Assembly (NCBI GenBank): GCA_964519345.1
Contig: CAZFKX010000011.1
Coordinates: forward strand, 1 to 64,000
From: Persephonella sp964519345
GTDB lineage: Bacteria > Aquificota > Aquificia > Aquificales > Hydrogenothermaceae
DNA: 64,000 bases
Reading direction: 5' to 3'
Position numbers and translations under genes: made by a program. Below are positions 34,605 through 42,743 of the stretch, in pieces; within the stretch, counting starts at the first letter, position 1; the number at the start of each line of letters is the position of its first letter. The notes below the pieces were generated by a model. The model was not told the origin of the DNA. It was given only the letters and a program-made list of their open reading frames with translations, and searched no databases.

Positions 34605-35984
34605 TCATAACTTATTTAGATTTATATTTAAATCTTCTATCTTTCTGTGTATCGTATTCCTGTGTATTCCAAGAAACTTTGCAGCCTCTGATATATTGCC
34701 GTTTGTATATTTTAATACTTCTTGTATAACAAGCTTTTCAGCTTCCTCTATCATTTTGATATATATATTCTTTTTATTTTGAAGTATAAGACTTCTTGAT
34801 TCCTTAATAAATCCTTCTCTCCAGTCTGCACCTCTAAACTCATCTGACCCTGTTATTTTTGAAGGAATGAGATCCGGCGTTATCGGTCTTTCCCTGTGAA
34901 TAGCTATTAGTTTATTTACTATATTCTTAAGCTCTCTGACATTACCAGGATAATCATAATTCATCATTACCTCAACAGCCTCTTTTGTAAAGCCCCCTCT
35001 TTTTAAACCATACTTTCTCATAGCCTGCTTTGAAAAAAGCTCTATAAGATCAGGTATATCTTCTTTCCTCTCCCTTAAAGGAGGTATATGTATCTCTATA
35101 ACAGACAGCCTGTAAAAAAGATCTTCTCTAAATTTTCCTTCTGCTACCAGTTTAATAAGATCTTTATTTGTAGCCGATATTACTCTCACATCTATACTAT
35201 AAGTTTTTGATGATCCAACAGGAGTTACCTCCATCTCCTGTAGAACTCTGAGAAGCTTACTTTGGGCTTCAAGAGACATCTCACTTATCTCATCAAGAAA
35301 TATTGTGCCCCCATCTGCCATTAAAAATTTTCCTTTTTTAGATCTGTCGGCTCCAGTAAAAGCTCCTTTTTCATAACCAAAAAGTTCAGACTCTATTAAA
35401 CCAGAAGGGATCGCGGCACAATTAATAGCTATAAAAGGTTTATCAGATCTATTGCTGTATCTATGGATCAATTTTGCTATGACTTCTTTCCCTGTTCCAC
35501 TTTCACCAGTTATAAGAACAGGTTCATCACTTGCTCCTGCTCTCCCGACAATCTTGAATATCTCACCCATAGATGGGCTTTTACCTATAATATCAATATC
35601 AAGGGCTTCAGAAACTGTTTGGGTACCGGATATCTTTTTTATATCACTAACAACCTTTCTTATTCTATCTATATCAAAAGGCTTAGGTATATAGTCGTAT
35701 GCTCCAAGTCTCATAGCTTCTATCAAATAATTGTACTCATTGTGACCCGATATCATAACTACATACGGTTTGTTTTCAAATCCTATAACCTTTTTAAGTA
35801 TGTCCAGTCCATCAGCATCGCCAAGCGATATATCAAGGAAAACAATATCAGGAGACTCTTCTTGAATGATACGAACCGCATTTTCCCCACTTTCATATGT
35901 TTTAACATCCAGACCTTCTTTAATCAGAACCTTCTTAAGAACATTTCTTATAGTTCTTTCATCATCAAAAATAAGTACTTTCAT
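34605..35984 (-). CDS. NtrC-family sigma54-dependent response regulator
   Basis: The protein is 459 residues. A receiver domain has Asp51 (FLDISLGDADG) and the acidic pair in IFDDER. The AAA+ domain has Walker A GESGTGKE and the intact sigma54 contact GAFTGAD. The Fis-type HTH is at the end (NISEAAKFLGIHRNTIHRKI). It is 2 bases after its histidine kinase. The targets are not visible; no convincing sigma54 promoter was seen nearby. Confidence 0.94.
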   Translation of the reverse strand: MKVLIFDDERTIRNVLKKVLIKEGLDVKTYESGENAVRIIQEESPDIVFLDISLGDADGLDILKKVIGFENKPYVVMISGHNEYNYLIEAMRLGAYDYIPKPFDIDRIRKVVSDIKKISGTQTVSEALDIDIIGKSPSMGEIFKIVGRAGASDEPVLITGESGTGKEVIAKLIHRYSNRSDKPFIAINCAAIPSGLIESELFGYEKGAFTGADRSKKGKFLMADGGTIFLDEISEMSLEAQSKLLRVLQEMEVTPVGSSKTYSIDVRVISATNKDLIKLVAEGKFREDLFYRLSVIEIHIPPLRERKEDIPDLIELFSKQAMRKYGLKRGGFTKEAVEVMMNYDYPGNVRELKNIVNKLIAIHRERPITPDLIPSKITGSDEFRGADWREGFIKESRSLILQNKKNIYIKMIEEAEKLVIQEVLKYTNGNISEAAKFLGIHRNTIHRKIEDLNINLNKL

Positions 35985-35986
35985 CT

Positions 35987-36958
35987 TTACTCCTTGTATG
36001 GAAGCAGTATCTCAAATGTTGCATTTCCTATATATCTTAGAATGCCTTTATGCTCTTTCACTATTTTATAAGATGAGGAAAGGCCTATTCCCATCCCTCC
36101 TTTTTTAGTTGATGTAAATGGAATAAAAAGCTTATCAATTATATCCTCTGAAACGCCTTTCCCACTGTCTTTCACTCTTATAAACACCTTATCCCCTTTT
36201 GGCGAGTAAACTTTATCCCATGATATTCCTGTATAAACCGTTATTTTTCCCCTGCCATTTACAGATTCAATACCATTTCTGATTATATTTATAAGAACTC
36301 TTAACATATACTCCCTGTCAAGTTCTATATCAGGTAAGCTTGGATCATATATTCTTTCAAACTCCATTTCAGGATACTGTGAGTAGAGTGATTTTATTGC
36401 TCTATCTATAAGCATATGTATGTTGGTTTTTTCTTTTTGAAGATTAAACTTTTTTGTGATCAATGTAATATCATTTATCATGCTTTCAAGCCTTTTTACC
36501 TCGTAAAGAATATCATCAATAAGCTCCTGATCTGTGGGGTCTTCTTTTAAGAGTTGGGCGGAACCTTTTATTCCTCCTATCGGTCCTTTCATATCGTGAA
36601 AGATGTTTGATATAAGTCTTGAAATTGTTACAATCCATCCTTCCTTCTTATTTTTTTCTTCAAGTTCAATGAATCTTGTTATATCCCTTATTAGAAGTGT
36701 CACACATCGGTTTTCATATGGAAAAGCATCTATTAGAAATTTGTTTTTATCAATCTCTTTAAATATACTTTTAACAGATATTCCCTCCCTCACATGTTTT
36801 AAACTAAGTGGATATTTAATAAGTTCGTTAAAACGGTGTTTTCCTATCTGGGCTTTAAGCTGTTGAGCTGATTGATTTAAATATATAATATCTCCGTTAA
36901 AATCAAGTACAACAATAGGATCCCCAATACTTTCTAAAATACTCTCTGTCTTTTCCAT
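35987..36958 (-). CDS. NtrB-like PAS sensor histidine kinase
   Basis: The ATG at 36958 is preferred to the TTG at 36973, which would lie at the foot of a hairpin. The soluble 323-residue kinase has a PAS domain (SILESIGDPIVVLDFNGDIIYLN), a phospho-acceptor His at about 121 in NIFHDMKGPIGGIKGSAQLL (close to the NtrB consensus), and a HATPase domain with N box (NIIRNGIES), KDSGKGV and GGMGIGLSSS. It has no membrane helices. It signals to the adjacent NtrC-like regulator. Confidence 0.93.
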   Translation of the reverse strand: MEKTESILESIGDPIVVLDFNGDIIYLNQSAQQLKAQIGKHRFNELIKYPLSLKHVREGISVKSIFKEIDKNKFLIDAFPYENRCVTLLIRDITRFIELEEKNKKEGWIVTISRLISNIFHDMKGPIGGIKGSAQLLKEDPTDQELIDDILYEVKRLESMINDITLITKKFNLQKEKTNIHMLIDRAIKSLYSQYPEMEFERIYDPSLPDIELDREYMLRVLINIIRNGIESVNGRGKITVYTGISWDKVYSPKGDKVFIRVKDSGKGVSEDIIDKLFIPFTSTKKGGMGIGLSSSYKIVKEHKGILRYIGNATFEILLPYKE

Positions 36959-36973
36959 CTGAAACCTGAGCAA

Positions 36974-36989
36974 AGGGGCTTTCGCCCCT
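36974..36989 (-). terminator. GC-rich hairpin after thiC, possible weak terminator
   Basis: On the minus strand AGGGGC-GAAA-GCCCCT forms a 6-bp stem with a GNRA tetraloop, four bases past the thiC stop. Only three T residues follow, so termination may be partial, allowing some read-through into the kinase genes. Confidence 0.45.
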
Positions 36990-36992
36990 CAA

Positions 36993-38360
36993 TCAATTTT
37001 CTTTTTCTGTATCTGCCTGGACAAAATTCTGATTTTGACTTACGATCTCCTGAACATTCTGTGATATTCTATAAGCACAGAAAGAAGGTCCGCACATAGA
37101 ACAGAATTTCGCAGATTTATAACCTTCCTGCGGCAGTGTCTCATCATGATATTTCCTTGCTGTTTCTGGATCTATCGCAAGCTCAAACTGTCTTTCCCAA
37201 TCAAACTCATACCTTGCTTTTGACATGGCATCATCCCATTCTTTCGCTCCTTTCCTGTGTCTTGCAAGATCGGCAGCATGAGCAGCTATTTTATAAGCAA
37301 TAAGTCCCTGTTTTACGTCTTCTGGGTTTGGAAGACCTAAATGTTCTTTAGGCGTCACGTAACAGAGCATTGAAGCCCCGTACCATCCGGCCATAGCAGC
37401 ACCAATCGCCGAGGCTATATGGTCGTATCCAGGTGCAATGTCAGTTACAAGAGGTCCAAGAACATAAAATGGCGCTTCATAACAGAGCTCCATCTCCTTT
37501 TTTATATTCAGTTCTATCTGATCCATTGGAACATGACCTGGACCTTCTATCATAACCTGAACTCCATGTTCCCAAGCTTTTTTAGTAAGTTCCCCTAAAA
37601 CTTTAAGCTCAGCAAACTGGGCTTCATCAGAAGCATCGTTTATACAGCCAGGTCTAAGACCATCACCTAACGAAAAAGTTACATCATATTTTTTAAATAT
37701 CTCACATATACTATCAAAATGTGTATATAATGGATTCTGTTTTCCATGAACAGTCATCCATTCAGCCATTATAGATCCACCTCGTGAAACAATACCCATC
37801 AATCTATGATTTACGAGAGGTAGAAATTCTTTTAGAACACCTGCATGTATAGTCATGTAATCAACCCCTTGTTGTGCCTGAAGTTCAATAATATCAAGAA
37901 TATCCTGCTCTGTTAGATGTTCAATGGTTCTTACTTCCTGAACCGCCTGATATATGGGAACAGTTCCCACTGGAACAGGAGATTCTCTTATAATAGCTTC
38001 TCTTATCTCGTTAACATTTCCCCCTGTAGAAAGATCCATGACTGTATCGGCTCCATATTTAAGGGCTACTCTCAATTTCTCAAGCTCACCTTCAACGTCG
38101 GAAACAACTGCAGAATTGCCAATATTTGCATTTACTTTACATTTAGCCTCTATTCCAATAGCCATAGGCTCTAAGGAATAATGATGTATGTTAGCTGGAA
38201 TTATCATCCTTCCCTTTGCGACCTCAGATCTTACCAGTTCTACAGGAAGATCTTCCCTTTTTGCTACATACTCCATTTCAGGTGTAATTATACCTTCTCT
38301 TGCGTAATCCATCTGTGTCTTTCCGTAAGTAGTGCTTCTTGGGACTTTATATCTACCCAT
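36993..38360 (-). CDS. thiC: Phosphomethylpyrimidine synthase ThiC
   Basis: This radical-SAM enzyme converts aminoimidazole ribotide to HMP phosphate in thiamine synthesis. The 455-residue protein has the family blocks GGNVNEIREAI, EGPGHVPMDQ and, near the end, the atypical cluster motif CSMCGPSFCA. It lacks the N-terminal extension of enterobacterial ThiC. GGAGG precedes the ATG. The 100-base leader shows no TPP riboswitch elements by eye. No other thi gene is in the window. Confidence 0.97.
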   Translation of the reverse strand: MGRYKVPRSTTYGKTQMDYAREGIITPEMEYVAKREDLPVELVRSEVAKGRMIIPANIHHYSLEPMAIGIEAKCKVNANIGNSAVVSDVEGELEKLRVALKYGADTVMDLSTGGNVNEIREAIIRESPVPVGTVPIYQAVQEVRTIEHLTEQDILDIIELQAQQGVDYMTIHAGVLKEFLPLVNHRLMGIVSRGGSIMAEWMTVHGKQNPLYTHFDSICEIFKKYDVTFSLGDGLRPGCINDASDEAQFAELKVLGELTKKAWEHGVQVMIEGPGHVPMDQIELNIKKEMELCYEAPFYVLGPLVTDIAPGYDHIASAIGAAMAGWYGASMLCYVTPKEHLGLPNPEDVKQGLIAYKIAAHAADLARHRKGAKEWDDAMSKARYEFDWERQFELAIDPETARKYHDETLPQEGYKSAKFCSMCGPSFCAYRISQNVQEIVSQNQNFVQADTEKEN

Positions 38361-38463
38361 TATATATTTACCTCCACATATAGTTTCTTAGGTATCTGAT
38401 AACATACATCCAGTTAGATAAAAAATGAAATCAATCATAAATTTTTCAATATATATTATCATT

Positions 38464-39012
38464 TCACAGCAGTATTTTCTTATAAACAGCGCCTCTGGGA
38501 GTTAGTATGCTTTCAATAATATTTATTTCTAAGCTTTCTTGACAGCCAAAGAAACAGTCCTCATAATTCTTTATCTTAATTATAAAATCTTCTCTCTTGA
38601 CATTTTTAATTCTTTTAATAGTCACATGGGGAATAAAGGGTTTGATCTCTTTTTGATATCCAATGGATAAAAGTTTATCCTGAACGGTTTTGTTGATAGT
38701 ATTAAGTTCTCCATCTGTATCTTCAACCTTTATAAAAAAAACTCTTGGGTTGTATATATTGGGAAAAGCCCCAACTCCTTTCAGGTTCAATCTTACAGTC
38801 CTTGGACTGTTTATCTCACTTTTCAAAGCTTTGTATATGCCCTTTAGCTGATCATATGTTACTTCCCCAATAAACCTGTATGTTATATGGAAATTTTCTT
38901 CTGGGATCCACTTTCCAGTTGTTATCCCTCCAAAATCCTTCTTGATTTTTCTATACAAACTTGAGTTATCTAATTTAATAAAACTACCAATAAATATTCT
39001 TTTTTTAAACAT
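38464..39012 (-). CDS. thpR: RNA 2',3'-cyclic phosphodiesterase (2'-5' RNA ligase family)
   Basis: This 2H-phosphoesterase of 182 residues has two HxT motifs, HITYRFIG and HVTIKRI, forming the active site. The N-terminus (RIFIGSFIKLDN) and length match ThpR. It opens 2',3'-cyclic phosphates on RNA ends. It is divergent from the diguanylate cyclase gene. Confidence 0.9.
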   Translation of the reverse strand: MFKKRIFIGSFIKLDNSSLYRKIKKDFGGITTGKWIPEENFHITYRFIGEVTYDQLKGIYKALKSEINSPRTVRLNLKGVGAFPNIYNPRVFFIKVEDTDGELNTINKTVQDKLLSIGYQKEIKPFIPHVTIKRIKNVKREDFIIKIKNYEDCFFGCQESLEINIIESILTPRGAVYKKILL

Positions 39013-39074
39013 TTATTTTTCCATTCCGAATAGTAATAATAATAAATACCTTATATAATATCTGGAGTTTTTAG

Positions 39075-40922
39075 ATGAAATCAATACGCTCAAAGTTACT
39101 GTTAAGAGTTGCAGTTTTACTGTTTATATTATTCCTCGTGAATCAGATACTTGAGTACAAAAGCTTCAGAGAAGTAAATATCAATCATGTTAAAAATCAG
39201 TCTTCGGTTATAGCAGAAATTGTGAGAGATTCACTTACAACGCTGATGGAAATAGGAAAGATTGACAAGAGAGATCTATTTTTAAGTAATATAAAACTTG
39301 AACACAGAAATATAGAAGAGATTAGAGTAATTAGAGGTGACAAAGTTGTCCAGCAGTACGGAGAAGGATCGGAAAATGAAAAACCAAAAACTGAAGCTGA
39401 ACTTAAGGTTCTTCAGACAGGACTGCCTTATGAAAAGCTTGAAGAAACATTTGATAAGGTAAGCTATGTTCTTATTCTTCCTTATAAAGCTGAACCTATA
39501 AACAGAATAAACTGTCTTAAATGCCATAATGTTGAAGCTGGAGCCGTTTTAGGAGCCATATATATAAAAACGGATCTAACACCTGTTAGATCGTTCACTT
39601 TTGCAAATCTTATACAAACAACATTTATGTCAATGTTTATATTCCTAATGACAACTTTTGTAATACTTAGATTTTTCCAGCCTTATACAGAATTTTTTAC
39701 AAGACTTAAAAGAGGTTTGAGCAAAGCAAAGGACGGCGATTTTTCAGAAAGGGTGTTTATAAATACAAACGATGAGGCAAAAGAGGTTGCAGACACTTAT
39801 AATGAGACGATGGACAAGCTGTGTAATACTCTAACAGCAATTGAAAATAGAGTCTCCTATCTTATAGGTGGAAATATAAATAAAAGCAGTAACGCATTAA
39901 AAGATACATATATGATTGTTGAAGAACTTGTAAAAATATATAACTTTAAAAAGATCGTTGAGAAAGACGCTTCCAAAGAAGATATATATCTGAGACTAAG
40001 GAAATTAATGAAAGATATGAACATACACAACTATTCCATCTACGAGGTAGATACCGAAAACAACAAGCTTATAGATATAGACGAAGAAACAAAATGGTGT
40101 AAAGATATTGTATTTACAGATGCTGATCAGTGCAGAGTTAAAAGAACAGGATCAGAAGTAATTTCAGAAGAATATGCATGTGTATGTCCTAACTTTATAA
40201 AATGTGAAAATGGTGAAGCTGAAGATTTCTTCACCTGTATCCCTATATATGTTGGGGGAAGAGTTGGAATTATTCTTCAATTAGTTTATGACAAAGAAAG
40301 TAGAGTAAACATAAAGAATAAACTGCCGTTTATAGAAGCTTACCTAAGAGAAGTAGCACCTGTTATAGAAGCAAAATCTTATATGGAAAAATTAAGAAAG
40401 CAGTCCCTTGTTGATCAGCTTACAGGTCTTTACAACAGAAGATTTCTTGAAGAGCTTATACCAAAACTGTCACAGCAAACAATCAGAAGAAAATCAACAA
40501 TTGGAATTCTTATGGTTGATGTTGATTTCTTCAAACAGGTTAATGATCAGTACGGTCATGACGTTGGTGATAATGTTCTGAAAAGGGTAGCTGATATTCT
40601 TAATAAGAGCGTTAGGGAATCTGATATTGTCGTTAGATATGGTGGAGAAGAGTTCATGGTTTTACTTGTTGATGTTGAAAAAGGAAAATCTATTGAAATC
40701 GCAGAAAAAATAAGAAAAAAGGTTGAAAACATGGTAATCCATACAGATGGAGTTACTTTAAAGAAAACAATAAGTATTGGTGTTTCCGAATTTCCTCATG
40801 ACAGCGATAGATTCTGGCAGTGTATAAAATTTGCAGACATAGCCTTATATAAGGCTAAAGAAACTGGAAGAAATAAAGTTGTCAGATTTGAAAAAAGTAT
40901 GTGGGAACGTGAAGAGTATTGA
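39075..40922 (+). CDS. Membrane diguanylate cyclase with periplasmic c-type haem motif
   Basis: The protein is 615 residues. Helix 1 (about 9-27), a periplasmic domain with haem-binding CLKCH (147-151), helix 2 (about 178-199) and a HAMP-like segment (about 200-255) come first. A cytoplasmic GAF-like domain (about 285-430) carries an unusual cysteine set (Cys342, 353, 369, 371, 377, 388). The GGDEF domain follows, with active site GGEEF (523-527) and inhibitory RxxD site (514-517). It should make cyclic di-GMP in response to redox state or a gas ligand. The haem role is inferred from CxxCH in a periplasmic position. The DUF501 gene overlaps its end. Confidence 0.92.
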   Translation: MKSIRSKLLLRVAVLLFILFLVNQILEYKSFREVNINHVKNQSSVIAEIVRDSLTTLMEIGKIDKRDLFLSNIKLEHRNIEEIRVIRGDKVVQQYGEGSENEKPKTEAELKVLQTGLPYEKLEETFDKVSYVLILPYKAEPINRINCLKCHNVEAGAVLGAIYIKTDLTPVRSFTFANLIQTTFMSMFIFLMTTFVILRFFQPYTEFFTRLKRGLSKAKDGDFSERVFINTNDEAKEVADTYNETMDKLCNTLTAIENRVSYLIGGNINKSSNALKDTYMIVEELVKIYNFKKIVEKDASKEDIYLRLRKLMKDMNIHNYSIYEVDTENNKLIDIDEETKWCKDIVFTDADQCRVKRTGSEVISEEYACVCPNFIKCENGEAEDFFTCIPIYVGGRVGIILQLVYDKESRVNIKNKLPFIEAYLREVAPVIEAKSYMEKLRKQSLVDQLTGLYNRRFLEELIPKLSQQTIRRKSTIGILMVDVDFFKQVNDQYGHDVGDNVLKRVADILNKSVRESDIVVRYGGEEFMVLLVDVEKGKSIEIAEKIRKKVENMVIHTDGVTLKKTISIGVSEFPHDSDRFWQCIKFADIALYKAKETGRNKVVRFEKSMWEREEY

Positions 40923-41343
40923 TGTTTACAAGCAGGACATAGTAGTATGGGATGAAAAAAAGGGTATTTACATACCTCAACCAACAAGATTCTGGATACT
41001 TGATAAAAGAATTAGATCAAGAATATCAAAACTTGAAGAAAAAGGGTTTATAAGCTATTTCTCAGAAAAAATAAGCTCAGATGATCTTCTTTTCAAATAT
41101 TTCTTAAAACTACATGAAATAGAGATAAAAGAAAGGATAGAAATACTTAACAAAAAATTCTTCCATCTTCTATCAGATCCTAAATTATCAGTTTTGCTGG
41201 ATAAAAAAGTAGGTATAGGAGGTATAAGAAACTTCAATAAAAAGCCTTTTAAAGTAAAATGTCTCCATCTGTGGACAGCTTACCACAGTGGAGACAGAAG
41301 ATTTGAAAACCCTATAGGTGAGTTTGTTCTTAAAAATATTTAA
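40879..41343 (+). CDS. DUF501 family protein
   Basis: This is a 154-residue soluble protein without a known activity. It matches DUF501 by eye: a central segment (PQPTRFWILDKRIRSRISKLEEKG) and a C-terminal block GIGGIRNF, VKCLHLWTAYH, NPIGEFV. The TTG at 40879 (GGAAG 8 bases upstream) gives a 44-base overlap with the cyclase gene. A GTG at 40909 would shorten it to 144 residues. The 3' end overlaps the minus-strand cytochrome gene by 4 bases. Confidence 0.75.
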   Translation: MSDLKKVCGNVKSIDVYKQDIVVWDEKKGIYIPQPTRFWILDKRIRSRISKLEEKGFISYFSEKISSDDLLFKYFLKLHEIEIKERIEILNKKFFHLLSDPKLSVLLDKKVGIGGIRNFNKKPFKVKCLHLWTAYHSGDRRFENPIGEFVLKNI

Positions 41344-42611
41344 AATGCAGCATCAAATCCTATCAGTATGTATCCCTCTTTACTCTCATGCCCAACAAAA
41401 TCTGGATCGCTATCTTTTGATTGAAAATCGTAAGTTGCTTCTATAATACCTTTAACATTTCTCATAAAATAGTAAGAATATGTTAGGGTTATCGTGTTTA
41501 TATTTATACCTTCATAAACAGTTGATGTTCCGTCAAAATCACCTGCATCTGCAAAATTATAAAGAGCTGAAAGAACAACTCTATCACTAAAAATATAATC
41601 TACTCCTGCAAAGATACCTCCCCATTTATAACTTCTACCAGGTGTATCATCAAAATATTTACCCCAGTCGTTATAGAGATACTGGAAGAAGTAATATACT
41701 CTATCTTCAATATTCCCAGAAATATCTATTCCATATATTTTTTTATCTGCATATCTGTTTCCACTATCTGTACCAGCATTTGTAGTTTTCTTAGTTTTAT
41801 GTTTACCATACAGCCCAAAAAATCCTGCAGAGATACCTCCAATATCAACACCTACTCTACCAAATATAGTTTTTTTCCTATCGTTATCAAACATATGATC
41901 AGGTCTTTTATATCCTGGACTGTTTATCTTTAAATTATCCTCAATCCCGTTTCCATTCACGAGACCTAAATCAAAGGACAAAGTATCAAGACTTTTACTG
42001 AATATAACACCTCTATCATAGGTTATTCCAGCCATTCTATATATCATGTAGTCTTGAAATGTAAGTCTGAGTTCTCTCGGGAACATTAGATCTGAAATCT
42101 GGAACTGACCTATCATAAAATCTATGCCGGTATCAAATATGCTTGAATAACTAAACCATGCGTCCTCTACAATAACAGTCCCATTTTCACCTTTTTCAGC
42201 AAGGATTCCGTAGAAATAAAAAGATATTCTTTCTGACAGAGGAGCACTTGAAAGAATTTTTATCATATAAGGAGCCTGAAAATCTGTTTCTGCTTTTTCC
42301 TCATCACCACTGACAGGATCAATATATTTTCCTTCTCTAATCTGTGCATAAGCCATAGCTCTTATAGAGAGAGGGACATATTTTGGCATGGACAGCATAT
42401 TATCACCAGTATCAAGAACAGTATCTTTCCAATTTGGCATTCTGTAGTTTTCATCTGCAAACTGTTCACCATAGCTGTTAAGTCTTGGAAAGGCAGCATG
42501 ACATGTACTACAGCTTACTTTATACTGCCTGGCAAAAGCGGGAATAGCTGATACCTGCTGTGGTATAAATAAAAAAAGTCCTATAGCAAAAATAAAAAAC
42601 AATAAAAACAT
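41340..42611 (-). CDS. Outer-membrane barrel with N-terminal c-type haem motif
   Basis: The ATG at 42611 is chosen because GGGAGGAGG lies just upstream; the longer frame to 42626 would start inside that site. The 423-residue product has a signal peptide (about 1-22) and, right after it, IPAFARQYKVSCSTCH (Cys34, Cys37, His38), a single haem c site. The rest is a beta-barrel-like succession of strands ending in Phe (IGFDAAF). This suggests an outer-membrane electron conduit or a redox-active porin. The haem is predicted from the motif only. Confidence 0.82.
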   Translation of the reverse strand: MFLLFFIFAIGLFLFIPQQVSAIPAFARQYKVSCSTCHAAFPRLNSYGEQFADENYRMPNWKDTVLDTGDNMLSMPKYVPLSIRAMAYAQIREGKYIDPVSGDEEKAETDFQAPYMIKILSSAPLSERISFYFYGILAEKGENGTVIVEDAWFSYSSIFDTGIDFMIGQFQISDLMFPRELRLTFQDYMIYRMAGITYDRGVIFSKSLDTLSFDLGLVNGNGIEDNLKINSPGYKRPDHMFDNDRKKTIFGRVGVDIGGISAGFFGLYGKHKTKKTTNAGTDSGNRYADKKIYGIDISGNIEDRVYYFFQYLYNDWGKYFDDTPGRSYKWGGIFAGVDYIFSDRVVLSALYNFADAGDFDGTSTVYEGININTITLTYSYYFMRNVKGIIEATYDFQSKDSDPDFVGHESKEGYILIGFDAAF

Positions 42612-42679
42612 AGCACCTCCTCCCAAAACAGTATATATGCTTTTATATTTACTGCCTCTAAAGCTTTTTTCAAGCTGTA

Positions 42680-42709
42680 TTGTATAAAGATATGATTTTC
42701 ATATATTAT
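42680..42709 (+). promoter_or_regulatory. Candidate promoter of mnmG
   Basis: TTGTAT (42680-42685) and TATTAT (42704-42709) are spaced by 18 bases, about 35 bases before the mnmG ATG. The leader contains AGAGGTG as ribosome site. Confidence 0.45.
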
Positions 42710-42743
42710 TTTAGTTTTATAAAACAGCTAAAGAGGTGATTTT

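Noticed and set aside
35463..36071. 202-codon plus-strand open frame
   Set aside because: It lies fully antisense to the NtrC-like regulator and kinase genes, has no family motif and reads as a shadow frame.
38361..38463. TPP riboswitch in front of thiC
   Set aside because: The leader lacks the conserved CUGAGA and ACCUGA-type elements, and is only about 100 bases long.
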